A stretch of 64,000 nt of DNA from Gluconacetobacter azotocaptans (GCF_014174355.1 NZ_JABEQF010000006.1:124001-188000), one strand, 5' to 3'. Shown: positions 52,189-61,498, numbered from the stretch's first letter. Numbers and translations: made by a program. The notes: generated from the letters alone by a model not told the origin.

Positions 52189-53973
52189 ATGAACGTCAGC
52201 GAATTCGTCTGGCATCGTCTGGGGGAATGGGGTCTGCGGCGCGTCTACGGCTATCCGGGCGACGGTGTGGGCGGCCTGGACGTCGCCCTTCAGAAGGCGC
52301 TGGAAAAGGGGACCGAATATGTTCAGGTGCGCCATGAGGAAATGGCGGCGTTCATGGCCAGCGCCCACGCCAAATTCACCGGCGAGGTCGGATTATGCTA
52401 TGCCACGTCGGGGCCGGGCGCGATCCATCTGCTGAATGGCCTGTATGACGCGAAGCTGGACCATGTGGGGGTCGTCGCCATTGTCGGGCAACAGGCGCGT
52501 TCGGCCATCGGCGCCCAGTATCAGCAGGAAGTCGACCTGCAATCGCTGTTCAAGGACGTCGCCTCCGAATTCGTCGCCACGGCCTCGGTGCCCTCCCAAA
52601 TCCGGCATCTGATCGACCGGGCGGTCCGGATTGCGGCGGCCCGGCGTGCGCCTACCTGCGTGATCATTCCGAACGACCTGCAGGAACTGCCCTATACCGA
52701 ACCCCCGATGGCGCACGGCCACACCCATACCGGCATCGGCTACCCCGATGAAAGCAAGGTGCCGCCCGGCGACGGGCTGCGGCGGGCCGCCGCCGTGCTG
52801 AATGCGGGCAAGCGGGTCGCCATCCTGGCCGGCGCCGGCGCGCTGAACGCGACGGACGAGCTTCTGGCCGTGGCCGACCGGCTGGGCGCCGGCATCGCCA
52901 AGGCGCTGCTGGGCAAGGCCGCCGTGCCCGACGACCTGCCCTTCGTCACCGGTTCGATCGGGCTGCTGGGCACCGAACCGTCGTGGGACATGATGAAGCA
53001 GTGCGACACGCTGCTGATGGTGGGCTCGTGTTTTCCCTATAGCGAATTCCTGCCCGCACCGGGGGATGCGCGCGGCGTGCAGATCGACATCAACGGCGCC
53101 AACCTGTCGCTGCGCTATCCGATGGAGGTCAATCTGGTCGGGGATTCCACGGCAACCCTGCGCGCGCTGCTGCCGTTGCTGACCCATAAGGACGACAGAT
53201 CGTGGCGCATGAAAATCGAAAAGAATGTCGCGTCATGGTGGAAGACGCTTGAAGGACGGGCCCTGCAGGCGGCTCGGCCGCTCAATCCGCAGCGCGTGTT
53301 CTGGGAACTGTCTTCCCGCCTGCCGGAGAATGCGATCGTTACCTGCGATTCAGGCTCGGTCGCCAACTGGTACGCGCGCGACCTGAAGGTGCGCCGGGGC
53401 ATGAAGGGGTCGCTGTCCGGCGGGCTTGCGTCCATGGGCGCGGGCACGCCCTACGCGGTGGCCGCAAAGATGGCCTATCCCGCCCGGACGGTGATTGCCT
53501 GCATGGGCGACGGGGCGATGCAGATGAACGGCCTGAACGAGATGATCACCATTTCCAAATACTGGAAACATTGGGAAAATCCGCGCCTGATCGTGCTTGT
53601 GCTGAACAACCAGGATCTCAATCAGGTCACGTGGGAGGAACGTATACAGGGCGGCGCGGGCAAGACGGAGGCAACCCAGAGCATTCCGGACTTTCCCTAC
53701 CATAAATACGCGGAACTGGTCGGCCTGCGGGGGATCTGCGTCGATGACCCTGCACAGGTCGGCGCCGCCTGGGACGCGGCCCTGTCCGCCGACCGGCCGG
53801 TGATTCTGGAAGCGCGCACCGACCCCAACGTGCCCCCTCTGCCGCCGCATATCACGCTGCAACAGGCGAAGGCCTTCCTGTCCATGCTGCCGGAGGAACC
53901 CGAGCGGGGCAGCGTTCTGAAAAACACCGCCAGGCAGATCATGGCGTCCCTGCTGCCGGCGAGGAAGGAATAG
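52189..53973 (+). CDS. thiamine-pyrophosphate enzyme of the pyruvate oxidase/dehydrogenase (PoxB-like) type
   Basis: A 594-residue TPP enzyme with the three usual domains. The catalytic Glu is in VRHEEMAAFMA; the ThDP/Mg motif is GDGAMQMNGLNEM with the matching LNNQDLNQVTWEE. Sequence blocks fit pyruvate:quinone oxidoreductase/pyruvate oxidase-like proteins rather than decarboxylases. It would link pyruvate to acetate and the respiratory chain at the membrane. Acetolactate or other 2-oxo-acid activity cannot be excluded. Confidence 0.83.
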   Translation: MNVSEFVWHRLGEWGLRRVYGYPGDGVGGLDVALQKALEKGTEYVQVRHEEMAAFMASAHAKFTGEVGLCYATSGPGAIHLLNGLYDAKLDHVGVVAIVGQQARSAIGAQYQQEVDLQSLFKDVASEFVATASVPSQIRHLIDRAVRIAAARRAPTCVIIPNDLQELPYTEPPMAHGHTHTGIGYPDESKVPPGDGLRRAAAVLNAGKRVAILAGAGALNATDELLAVADRLGAGIAKALLGKAAVPDDLPFVTGSIGLLGTEPSWDMMKQCDTLLMVGSCFPYSEFLPAPGDARGVQIDINGANLSLRYPMEVNLVGDSTATLRALLPLLTHKDDRSWRMKIEKNVASWWKTLEGRALQAARPLNPQRVFWELSSRLPENAIVTCDSGSVANWYARDLKVRRGMKGSLSGGLASMGAGTPYAVAAKMAYPARTVIACMGDGAMQMNGLNEMITISKYWKHWENPRLIVLVLNNQDLNQVTWEERIQGGAGKTEATQSIPDFPYHKYAELVGLRGICVDDPAQVGAAWDAALSADRPVILEARTDPNVPPLPPHITLQQAKAFLSMLPEEPERGSVLKNTARQIMASLLPARKE

Positions 53974-54057
53974 CCGCCGCACTGCATCGCGGCCCGGCAG
54001 CAACCCCATGGACGGCGGCTCGTTTCCCTTCAGAGGTTCACGACGGAGGGAATGACC

Positions 54058-54270
54058 ATGAGGCACGAACCGCAAACGGCCGCCTGGCCATCGGGCGACG
54101 ACGAAAAGCGCCGTCCGGCCCCGGGTGTCAGTTCGCCGCCCGAGGCCCAGCCGGATCCCGACGCCGAAGTTCCTCCGTCACCCAGGAAGGAACCCGAGGA
54201 TCTGCCCGAACCGCTGACCCTGCCGCAGCATGACGGTGCGCGGGACAAGGCGGAAGCCGGCAAGGCATAG
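54058..54270 (+). CDS. small Pro/Glu-rich hydrophilic protein
   Basis: A 70-residue hydrophilic peptide, rich in Pro, Asp and Glu, with GGAGGG seven bases before ATG 54058 (an ATG at 54052 is too close). It contains no membrane segment or known domain and is probably disordered. It lies between the TPP enzyme and the SDR genes and may be part of their operon. Confidence 0.5.
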   Translation: MRHEPQTAAWPSGDDEKRRPAPGVSSPPEAQPDPDAEVPPSPRKEPEDLPEPLTLPQHDGARDKAEAGKA

Positions 54271-54363
54271 GCGCAGCAGATGGCAGCTATCGGAAAAAAC
54301 GGTTCAACCTGACTGCTTTCCGCTCGTTTGGAGTGGATCCACAGCAGATCGCAGGAGACGAAG

Positions 54364-55146
54364 ATGCCCACGCACGACGCACGCCCCAGCAATCCGCCAT
54401 CCGGTCGCATCCACGACAAGGTTGCCGTGGTCACCGGTGCGGCCAGCGGCATGGGCCGCGCCACGGCCGAACGTTTTGCGATCGAGGGCGCGCGGCTGGT
54501 CCTGGCGGACCTCGATCGGGAAAAGCTGGAGGCGGTCGTCAAGGATATCCAGGCCGTCGGCGCCGAGGTTGTGGGCGTGCCCGGCGACGTCTCCAGCGAG
54601 GCCGACGTGCGGTTCCTGATGGGCGAAGCCGTGCGCCATTTCGGCGGGATCGACATCCTGATCGCCAACGCCGGGGTCATCCCGGAGGCGGATCTGGCGT
54701 CGGCCACCGTGGACCTGTGGGACCACACGATGGCTGTCGACGGGCGGGGCATGTTCCTGAGCTGCAAATACGCGGCGGCCGAGATGGTGAAGACCGGGAA
54801 GGGGGCGATTGTCTGCCTGTCGTCCATTTCCGCGTTCGCGGGGCAGAAAGGCCAGGCCGTGTATGGGCCGGCGAAATTCGTGGCGTCCGGGCTGACGAAG
54901 CATCTTGCCATCGATCTGGCCGACAAGGGCGTGCGCGTCAACGCCGTGGCCCCCGGAACGATCGATACGCCCGCCGTGGCCAAGCTGGGCAAGGAAGGCA
55001 TCGAGAAAGTCATTTCGATGCACCCCTTGGGCCGGATGGGCAAACCGGAGGAAGTCGCCAGCGCGATCCTGTTCCTGGCGTCCGACGAAGCCTCGTTCAT
55101 CACCGGCGCTGTCCTGCCCGTGGACGGCGGGTACCTGGCCCAGTAA
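54364..55146 (+). CDS. SDR-family oxidoreductase
   Basis: A 260-residue classical short-chain dehydrogenase. It has the cofactor motif TGAASGMG, NAG at IANAGVIPE, and the active-site Ser in CLSSISAF with YGPAK. The conserved aspartate in LADLDREK suggests NAD+. The start at 54364 has AGGAG eight bases upstream. The substrate, an alcohol, sugar or hydroxy acid, is unknown. Confidence 0.88.
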   Translation: MPTHDARPSNPPSGRIHDKVAVVTGAASGMGRATAERFAIEGARLVLADLDREKLEAVVKDIQAVGAEVVGVPGDVSSEADVRFLMGEAVRHFGGIDILIANAGVIPEADLASATVDLWDHTMAVDGRGMFLSCKYAAAEMVKTGKGAIVCLSSISAFAGQKGQAVYGPAKFVASGLTKHLAIDLADKGVRVNAVAPGTIDTPAVAKLGKEGIEKVISMHPLGRMGKPEEVASAILFLASDEASFITGAVLPVDGGYLAQ

Positions 55147-55167
55147 ACGGCCCCGCGTATTCGCCCC

Positions 55168-55202
55168 GGCAGGTTTCCCGCGAAACGCAGAGGAAACCTG
55201 CC
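55168..55202 (+). terminator. hairpin after the SDR gene
   Basis: GGCAGGTTTCC (55168-55178) pairs exactly with GGAAACCTGCC (55192-55202). It is 22 bases past the stop codon. No T run follows, so it may be a stabilising hairpin or a rho-dependent end. Confidence 0.4.
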
Positions 55203-55334
55203 CGACAGGGCGACCATTCCATTGAACGAAGACAAGCAGGACGCCTGCAGGGCCTGCTCTTGCCGCCGGCGGCGCGTGCCGCTCCGGCCATCGGATCATG
55301 CTGCGCCTGAATGACGAAGCGAGGAGAAGCCGTC

Positions 55335-57767
55335 TTGTTCCCATCGCGATCCACACCTGCCCTCATCTACCTCACGGGGGTTGCGCTGATCCTCCTGGGC
55401 GTGGCCCTCGCGGCCCCGGGCGTCTGGCTGATCGCGCTGGGTGACAGCAGTTACTACGCCGTTGCAGGGGCATTGATGGTCGCCAGCGGCATTCTGATTG
55501 CCCTGGGGCGGCGCGCGGGGCTGTGGGTCTATGCCGCCATGCTGGCCTATACCCTGATCTGGGCCCTGTCCCGCGTGGGCCTGGATGGATGGCGCCTGCT
55601 TCCGCCGCTGGCGCTGCCTTCGGGCATCGGTCTGTGGGTGTTCGGCCCGTGGGTCGGGGGACGCATGAACGACCCGAGCGGCCGTATCCGCGTCAACAGG
55701 GCGGTACTCGGCGGCATGGGCGGTTGCGCCGCGCTGTTCGCGTGCATGTTCGCCTGCGGATGGGCCATTACGGCATCGCGCACCATTCAGCATAATCCCT
55801 TTCCGGCGGATCGCGTGGGCGGTGCGCTGACCAATGCTGAATCCCTGGCGAACAATGAATGGCGATATATGGGCGGCACCTCGGCGGGTGACCGGTTCGG
55901 CGTTGCGACGCAGATCACGGCGAAAAATGCACACAATCTCAAACCCGCATGGATTTTTCACACCGGCGATCTGCCGCGCCCAGGCGAGAATGCACGTGGC
56001 CGCGAATTCAGTTTCGAGGCCACGCCGCTGAAGGTCGGCGACAATCTGGTCTTCTGCACGCCGCATCGCGATGTCGTGGCGCTGGATGCCACCACCGGAA
56101 AACAGGTGTGGCGCTACAGCCCCCATGGAAATTATGGGCAGAATATCTATCAGGCCTGCCGTGGGGTTTCCTATTTCGAGGCGCCTGCGGGATTGCTGTG
56201 CCCGCATCGCATCATTTCGACGGATTCCGGATCGCCGCCGACCTTGTTCGCGCTTGATGCCGATACCGGACGCCTATGTCCCGCCTTCGGCACCGACGGC
56301 ATCGTCGATCTGCGGCAGGGCATGGGCACCATCCCGGCGGGATTTCATTTCATCACGTCTCCACCCATGGTGATGAATAATCGCATCATGCTCAGCGGCT
56401 GGGTTTACGACAATCAGACCGTCGACGAACCCTCAGGCGTTATCCGGGGCTTCGATGCCACCACCGGTCAACTGGCCTGGGGCTGGGATATGGGGCACAC
56501 GCCGGCCAACCGCCCTTTGAATCCCGGTGAAATCTTCACGCGCGGCACCCCCAATGGCTGGGGCGTCTATACCGCCGATCCGGGCCTGAACATGGTGTAC
56601 GTGCCGCTTGGCATCGCCACGCCCGATTATTACGGCGTCAAGCGCCGCGCCTTCGACGAACGGTACGACACGTCGCTGGTCGCGCTCGACATCACGACGG
56701 GCGAGGAACGCTGGCATTTCCAGAGCGTCCATCACGATCTGTGGGATTTCGACCTGCCCGTCGGCCCCTCGCTGGTCGATCTGCCGGACGGCAGCGGCCG
56801 GATGACGCCCGCGCTGGTCCAGACCACCAAACAGGGCGAGCTTTTCGTGCTGAACCGTCGCACCGGCAAGCCATTCTACCGTGTGGAGGAACGGCCGGTG
56901 CCGGGGGGCACCATTGCGAACGAACGGTACTCCCTCACGCAGCCTTATTCACCCGATATGCCGAATCTGCGCCGGCCCGACCCGTCGACGGACGATCTGT
57001 GGGGGATCACGCCCTTCGACCAGATGGCCTGTCGCATCGCCTTCAAAAGAATGAATTTCCAGGGCCTGTTCACGCCCCCCAGCCTGCAGGGCACCATCGG
57101 CTTTCCGGCGTTCGATGGCGTGGACGACTGGTATGGCGCGACGATCGACCCCACACGCGGCGTGCTGTACGTCAATACGACCTACATCCCGTTCACCATG
57201 CAGCTTGTCCCGCGCGAAAAGGCGCTGAAGGAAGGTCTGTTCAAGCCGTGGGACGGCTGGAACCAGCCTTATCCCGAGCCGCCTTTCGCGAATAATCCGC
57301 AGCATGGCCTGCCTTATGCCGCCGTCATCAAGCCCTGGCTGGGCTTCCTCGGCGCCCCATGCCTGGCGCCGCCCTGGGGCCGGACACAGGCCATCGACCT
57401 TGTGCACCATCGGGTGATCTGGGAACGCGCATTGGGTACGACCCGGAATGTCGGCCCCACCAATACCCTGCGCATGCCCGTGGGGCTGCCGACGGGCATC
57501 TTCAGCATGGGCGGCACGCTGACGACGCCGACCGGACTGGTGTTCATGGGGGCCACCGCCGACCAGGCGTTCCGCGTCCTGGACGGCCGGAATGGCCATA
57601 TCCTGTATGAAACCGCACTCGATGCGGGCGGGAATGCGACGCCGATGACCTATATGGGCCAGGACGGGCGCCAGTACGTGGTGCTTGCGGTGGGCGGACA
57701 CGGGGGGCTCAAGACCCGGAACGGCGATGAAATCGTTGCTTTCGCCTTGCCACAACAAGGCAAGTAA
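55335..57767 (+). CDS. gcd: membrane-bound PQQ-dependent glucose dehydrogenase
   Basis: About 810 residues: five N-terminal membrane helices (to about residue 150) and a C-terminal periplasmic PQQ propeller. The characteristic blocks PSGVIRGFDATTGQLAWGWD, RGTPNGWGVYTADPGLNMVY, FQSVHHDLWDFDLPVG and TTKQGELFVLNRRTGKP are present. The enzyme oxidises glucose to gluconolactone in the periplasm and passes electrons to ubiquinone; related members use quinate or shikimate. The TTG at 55335 is preferred as start because AGGAG lies eight bases before it; the in-frame ATG at 55311 has no clear ribosome site. Preceded by the SDR gene. Confidence 0.87.
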   Translation: MFPSRSTPALIYLTGVALILLGVALAAPGVWLIALGDSSYYAVAGALMVASGILIALGRRAGLWVYAAMLAYTLIWALSRVGLDGWRLLPPLALPSGIGLWVFGPWVGGRMNDPSGRIRVNRAVLGGMGGCAALFACMFACGWAITASRTIQHNPFPADRVGGALTNAESLANNEWRYMGGTSAGDRFGVATQITAKNAHNLKPAWIFHTGDLPRPGENARGREFSFEATPLKVGDNLVFCTPHRDVVALDATTGKQVWRYSPHGNYGQNIYQACRGVSYFEAPAGLLCPHRIISTDSGSPPTLFALDADTGRLCPAFGTDGIVDLRQGMGTIPAGFHFITSPPMVMNNRIMLSGWVYDNQTVDEPSGVIRGFDATTGQLAWGWDMGHTPANRPLNPGEIFTRGTPNGWGVYTADPGLNMVYVPLGIATPDYYGVKRRAFDERYDTSLVALDITTGEERWHFQSVHHDLWDFDLPVGPSLVDLPDGSGRMTPALVQTTKQGELFVLNRRTGKPFYRVEERPVPGGTIANERYSLTQPYSPDMPNLRRPDPSTDDLWGITPFDQMACRIAFKRMNFQGLFTPPSLQGTIGFPAFDGVDDWYGATIDPTRGVLYVNTTYIPFTMQLVPREKALKEGLFKPWDGWNQPYPEPPFANNPQHGLPYAAVIKPWLGFLGAPCLAPPWGRTQAIDLVHHRVIWERALGTTRNVGPTNTLRMPVGLPTGIFSMGGTLTTPTGLVFMGATADQAFRVLDGRNGHILYETALDAGGNATPMTYMGQDGRQYVVLAVGGHGGLKTRNGDEIVAFALPQQGK

Positions 57768-57800
57768 GCGGACCGCTCCTTACTGCCGCGAAGGTGCGGA

Positions 57801-57825
57801 AGGCGGGCCCGCCGAGGGCCCGCCT
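57801..57825. terminator. GC-rich hairpin between gcd and the convergent KGG gene
   Basis: AGGCGGGCCC-GCCGA-GGGCCCGCCT is a perfect 10-bp stem with a five-base loop, placed between two convergent stop codons (57767 and 57836). It may end transcripts from both sides. No T run follows on either strand. Confidence 0.5.
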
Positions 57826-57835
57826 GTGCTGAAGG

Positions 57836-58135
57836 TCACTTCTTGTCGTGGCTGTGCTGCCCGCCCTTTCGCCCGGCCTCCGCCGCGCGTTCTGGATCGT
57901 CGGCGAAATTCCCCGAACGATGCTGGCCGCCTGTATGGCCGGATTCCGAGGCCTTCGCGGGTTCCTCCGCAGCATGCCCCGAGCGGTGTTGTCCACTCTT
58001 GTGGCCCGCTTCGGATGCTTTTTCCGGATTGTTGGCGAAATTGCCCGGATTATGTTCCTTGCCGCCACCCCCGCGGCTGTCGGCGGGAGCCATGGCGGAG
58101 GCATGGATATGCGGAATGCAGATACGATCGATCAT
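57836..58135 (-). CDS. KGG-repeat general stress protein (GsiB-like)
   Basis: A 99-residue hydrophilic protein with three 20-residue repeats at about residues 31-50, 53-72 and 75-94. A typical repeat is GNFADDPERAAEAGRKGGQH. These KGG-type proteins are glycine-rich hydrophilins induced in stress. The start at 58135 has AGGAG at good distance; the frame upstream to 58315 has no support. The N-terminus (MIDRICIPHIHASAMA) is unusual for the family, which usually begins directly with a repeat. Confidence 0.8.
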   Translation of the reverse strand: MIDRICIPHIHASAMAPADSRGGGGKEHNPGNFANNPEKASEAGHKSGQHRSGHAAEEPAKASESGHTGGQHRSGNFADDPERAAEAGRKGGQHSHDKK

Positions 58136-58245
58136 GATCGTTCTCCTGGAAAATACATTAATATTATTGTGATTTTTATGATGTTCCTCATTCCCGTCAG
58201 GGCGTTCAATGAGGAAGAAGCCCAGCCGATCCGACCGGGATGGAC

Positions 58246-59193
58246 TCAACGGTGCCCCCACGAGTTCCCCCGCAGGGGATGCGTCAGGTGCGCGACCATC
58301 GGCCAGGCAAACCACAGGCCGAACAGGATTGCGGCTACGGCGGTGGCCACGAGCGTTCCCGCAGTACCTGACCCGACGATGCGGGCAGCCACCACGTAGC
58401 TGTCCCCGGTCAGGCCGAGGGCCAGCGGCACCAGTGCCGTCGCCGTGATGTTGCCGCCAAGGTGCACAAACCGTTCGCTGTCCTGGCCCGCCCAGACGAT
58501 GCGGTGCAACGCGGCGGGCATGACGAGCAGGATGACGGCCAACGCGACGCAGAACAGGGCGCCGCCGTGCATCAGGCGCGACAGGACGGGCAGTTTCTCG
58601 AACGCGGCGGTCAGGACAATCGCGAGTTGGAACCCCAGCAGCGCCTGCGCGCCCGGCAGGATCACCCGGGCCTCGGTCAGCATCTGTTCGACCCGCGCAT
58701 GCAGCGGCGCGACCTCGCGCCGGTCCTGCCGTGCGCGCGCCGTGCGGTGCGCGGCGGCGGTCTGCTGCTTCATCACCATGCCCGCTCCATACCAGCCGGC
58801 CAGGGCCAGCGCGGTTATGCCCGCGCCGGCCGCCTCGCCTGCGCGGATGTCGCCACCCAGCATATGTTCGGCTGCGATCGCCACGTCGAGGCCGAAGGCG
58901 GCAGCGAACGGCAACAATGCAGCGGCCGCCAGGCGACCGGTCAGCAGTTGAATGCGCCCGGCGCTGCGGCCCTGCCCGGCGATGCGGTGGTAGGCGGATG
59001 GCGCGATCAGCAGGCCTGTTGTCAGCAGCATCAGGCCCAGTGCCCCGGTCGCCATGACGCGTGCGTGCCGGGGCAGCGTGTCGAACCGATCCTGAAAGGC
59101 AAGCTGGTATTGAAAGCCGAGCAGGATCTGCGCCCCCAGGATCAGGGTGCGCGTCTCGTCCAGCGCGGTCTTCACACGGTCATGCAATGCCAT
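58246..59193 (-). CDS. membrane protein with two tandem DUF6328 domains
   Basis: A 315-residue inner-membrane protein made of two similar halves. Each begins with a short amphipathic helix then EARVILPGAQALLGFQ or ETRTLILGAQILLGFQ and contains four hydrophobic segments, including PSAYHRI or PAALHRI at similar spacing. DUF6328 proteins are usually single-domain; here the domain is duplicated (about residues 5-140 and 160-300). Start at 59193 chosen for GAGGGA upstream. Function unknown. Confidence 0.75.
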   Translation of the reverse strand: MALHDRVKTALDETRTLILGAQILLGFQYQLAFQDRFDTLPRHARVMATGALGLMLLTTGLLIAPSAYHRIAGQGRSAGRIQLLTGRLAAAALLPFAAAFGLDVAIAAEHMLGGDIRAGEAAGAGITALALAGWYGAGMVMKQQTAAAHRTARARQDRREVAPLHARVEQMLTEARVILPGAQALLGFQLAIVLTAAFEKLPVLSRLMHGGALFCVALAVILLVMPAALHRIVWAGQDSERFVHLGGNITATALVPLALGLTGDSYVVAARIVGSGTAGTLVATAVAAILFGLWFAWPMVAHLTHPLRGNSWGHR

Positions 59194-59291
59194 TTCCGGT
59201 TCCCTCGCCCGACCCGTCCCGTTTCGACAGTCGGCCAAGGAAGAAAGAGGCGACCGGGAACTGTGCCGCCGGTTGCCGGGGTGTCCCGGTT

Positions 59292-60131
59292 TTAGAAAGC
59301 GTCTCTCCGCCGACCGCCGATCGCACCGGACACGCAGGCTATGAATGCGCCGACCAGCATTGAAAAGAACGTGTAGAGCGCGAATGACGAGACGGCTTTA
59401 CGGGCGACGTCGGCAATGTGCTTGGCTTTCGCGATGGCCTCCCTTTCGGTGGCGACCGCCTGATCGACCCGTTTTCCGGCGTCCTCGGCCGAAATGCCTG
59501 TTCGGGTGGCGATCAGCTGGGCCAGGTAATCATGGTCCGCCGGCGTGATTTCGCCCGTGGCGGCCGTGGCCAGGATCCGCCCCGCTTCGGTTTTCACGTC
59601 CTGGCTGGAGGACGATGTATCCGGCTGGGTGGTACGGAACAGGGTATCAAGCATATAGTCGCTGGGATTCGACGCGGATTGGCTGAGGGCGCCCGCGCCC
59701 AGCCCGGCGACCGTTGCAGCGGCGGTTTTCCCTACGCCGCCGGCCGCCGACCACGCGGTTGAACCTGCCAGCCCCACCACAAGAACGACCGCGACCGCCC
59801 AGGCGACGAAACCGGCCGCCGTATCGCGGAACATGACTTCATGGCGATGAACGTCACCTGCGGCCGGGCGCAGCCGGCCGGCAAGGTATCCCCCGAAGAA
59901 CGAGGAAACCCATTGGACCACGATCAGCCAGATCGCGGTCATCACGGTAAACGTCATACCCGACGGGTTATTCCCCGAAACAGGCGAAACCCACGCGAGG
60001 CCAAGACCCGAGCCAAGCGACATCAACATGATGGCCACCGCCGTCGCGACGATGGCGCCACCAAGAACGGCTGCCCACGATATCCCCGCACGCGGTGATA
60101 CGACAGCCACATCATCCCTCAATATGGGCAT
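59292..60131 (-). CDS. membrane protein, stress-type, of unknown function
   Basis: A 279-residue protein with about four hydrophobic helices (SWAAVLGGAIVATAVAIMLM, WLIVVQWVSSFFGGYLAGRL, FVAWAVAVVLVVGLAG and a C-terminal FFSMLVGAFIACVSGAIGG). The middle part, residues 150-240, is soluble and helical. The N-terminal SWAAVLGGA and the YLAGRLR segment resemble proteins often annotated as PhnA-like. The start at 60131 is 11 bases after the 23-residue peptide gene, so the two are probably one operon. Confidence 0.7.
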   Translation of the reverse strand: MPILRDDVAVVSPRAGISWAAVLGGAIVATAVAIMLMSLGSGLGLAWVSPVSGNNPSGMTFTVMTAIWLIVVQWVSSFFGGYLAGRLRPAAGDVHRHEVMFRDTAAGFVAWAVAVVLVVGLAGSTAWSAAGGVGKTAAATVAGLGAGALSQSASNPSDYMLDTLFRTTQPDTSSSSQDVKTEAGRILATAATGEITPADHDYLAQLIATRTGISAEDAGKRVDQAVATEREAIAKAKHIADVARKAVSSFALYTFFSMLVGAFIACVSGAIGGRRRDAF

Positions 60132-60142
60132 GGCGGATTCTC

Positions 60143-60214
60143 TCAATGATAGAGTAGAAGAATGAGAATGATGATCGGAATGGGAATGCCAAGGAGCCAG
60201 AGCAGAATTGGCAT
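60143..60214 (-). CDS. 23-residue hydrophobic membrane peptide
   Basis: A very short gene: 23 codons, a single transmembrane helix (MPILLWLLGIPIPIIILILL and LYH). AGAAGG lies nine bases upstream of the ATG at 60214, and the larger membrane-protein gene starts 11 bases after its stop. A palindrome at 60241-60257 lies upstream. Confidence 0.55.
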   Translation of the reverse strand: MPILLWLLGIPIPIIILILLLYH

Positions 60215-60753
60215 GATGTGATCCTTCTGTGAAGATTTCTGGAACGTGCCGCGTTCCGCGAAGTTCGCTGCAGAATGCCCGCTTTCCCGATAAGGGAAGC
60301 CGGTGTCGGCCGGATTCGGGAAAAAATCATCCGCGCTTCGACCTCGCCGGGCTGTCGCGAGAGAAACTCGCGGTGAGCAGAAACCATTCATGAAGACACG
60401 CGTAGTTTGAATGGGGTTCCCGACTGGGGGCCGTATCAGCGTTGGCGCTACGCGACACCTCACGCATGATCGTCGGGATATCGCGGATACGGGCGGACGC
60501 CTGCATGTGACGGCTGCGCGGGAGGCATCCCTGGCGGATGATGTTGCAAGGCCGGAGTGCATCGGCCGGCATCCCGCCGATACAACGTCGCTTTCTCAAG
60601 AAAAAATCGCAGACGTAAAGGCGGTCTTTCGGGACGATAGGCAGGTCGGTGCTCCAGCGGATATGATTTCCGCATCCGCCTCCGTCGGCCCGAACCCCGT
60701 CGGAATGATGTCTGCCGGCCCCTTGCGTGGCCGTAAATGGAAAGGAATTCATC
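60215..60753. other. non-coding interval between divergent stress genes
   Basis: About 540 bases between the peptide gene and the YciE-like gene, which are divergent, so it should contain both promoters. The frames in it show no recognisable domain. A palindrome, GGAACG-TGCCG-CGTTCC, sits at 60241-60257. I found no convincing EcfG-type promoter. Confidence 0.45.
60241..60257. promoter_or_regulatory. palindrome upstream of the membrane-peptide gene
   Basis: GGAACG and CGTTCC arms separated by TGCCG, 26 bases upstream of the peptide ATG. It may be an operator or a 5-prime UTR hairpin. Confidence 0.35.
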
Positions 60754-61260
60754 ATGGCGACCCAGGAAAAGACTCTGTCCGATGCGTTTTACGAGACGCT
60801 GAAGGACATTTATTTTGCCGAAAAGCAGATCTTGAAGGCGCTCAGGAAGTCGGTGCGCGCCGCTCATGATCCCGAACTCAAGGAGGCGTTCGAAACCCAC
60901 GCAACCGAGACCGCCCATCACGTCGAGCGATTGAACGAGGTGTTCGGAATCATCGGCAAGGCGGCCCGCGGCAAGACCTGCGAGGCGACGCAGGGCATTC
61001 TGGCCGAAATGGAAGAAGATCTCGAAGACTTCGGGTCGACCGGAGCGGCGGACGCGGTCCTGATCGGGGGCGCCCAAGCCATCGAACACTACGAGATTTC
61101 CCGGTACGGCACGCTGAAGGCGTGGGCCGCCAATCTCGGACTGGCGGATGCCGAGAAATTGCTGGGGGAAACGCTTGAAGAAGAAAAGCGGACCGACGCT
61201 CTGCTCTCGGAAATCGCCGGCCGTGAGAGCAATCCGAAGGCCCAGCGCCAGACGGCATGA
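60754..61260 (+). CDS. YciE/DUF892-family ferritin-like protein
   Basis: A 168-residue four-helix ferritin-like protein. It has the DUF892 pattern: FYETLKDIYFAEKQILKAL with Glu ligand candidates, then HATETAHHVERLNEVF and AIEHYEISRYGTL and the C-terminal ETLEEEKRTDALL. YciE proteins are stress-induced and may bind a di-iron centre. AAAGGA precedes the ATG at 60754. A strong hairpin follows the gene. Confidence 0.88.
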   Translation: MATQEKTLSDAFYETLKDIYFAEKQILKALRKSVRAAHDPELKEAFETHATETAHHVERLNEVFGIIGKAARGKTCEATQGILAEMEEDLEDFGSTGAADAVLIGGAQAIEHYEISRYGTLKAWAANLGLADAEKLLGETLEEEKRTDALLSEIAGRESNPKAQRQTA

Positions 61261-61280
61261 CCCCACGCTGCCCCTGACGT

Positions 61281-61313
61281 CGAAGGGAGTCGCCAGACCG
61301 GCGACTCCCTTCG
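61281..61313 (+). terminator. hairpin terminator after the YciE-like gene
   Basis: CGAAGGGAGTCGCC (61281-61294) and GGCGACTCCCTTCG (61300-61313) form a perfect 14-bp stem with a five-base loop, 20 bases after the stop codon. T-rich sequence does not follow directly, but the stem is strong. Confidence 0.6.
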
Positions 61314-61357
61314 GGTATGAAAATATTATGTTACCCACAACAGGGATCGAGCCGAAT

Positions 61358-61498
61358 ATGAAGAATACAGCCCATGCCTGTCAGATCGACGATGTATCCG
61401 ATCCGCCGTCACCCTACCCGCCGGAACAGCCGGCTCCGCCCCCGCCGCCGGGCCAGCCGCCGCCGATGCCGCAGGACCCTGGAAACCCGTTGAATTGA
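61358..61498 (+). CDS. small proline-rich ORF
   Basis: A 46-residue ORF (an in-frame ATG at 61328 would add ten). The product begins MKNTAHACQIDDVSDPPSPY and continues as a poly-proline stretch with PPEQPAPPPPPGQPPPMPQD. A weak AGGG lies upstream. No domain. It follows the terminator hairpin and may be an independent small gene. Confidence 0.4.
   Translation: MKNTAHACQIDDVSDPPSPYPPEQPAPPPPPGQPPPMPQDPGNPLN

Noticed and set aside
58136-60753. EcfG-type (GGAAC-N17-GTT) promoters in front of stress genes
   Set aside because: GGAAC occurs upstream of several genes, but I could not find a properly spaced second half-site.
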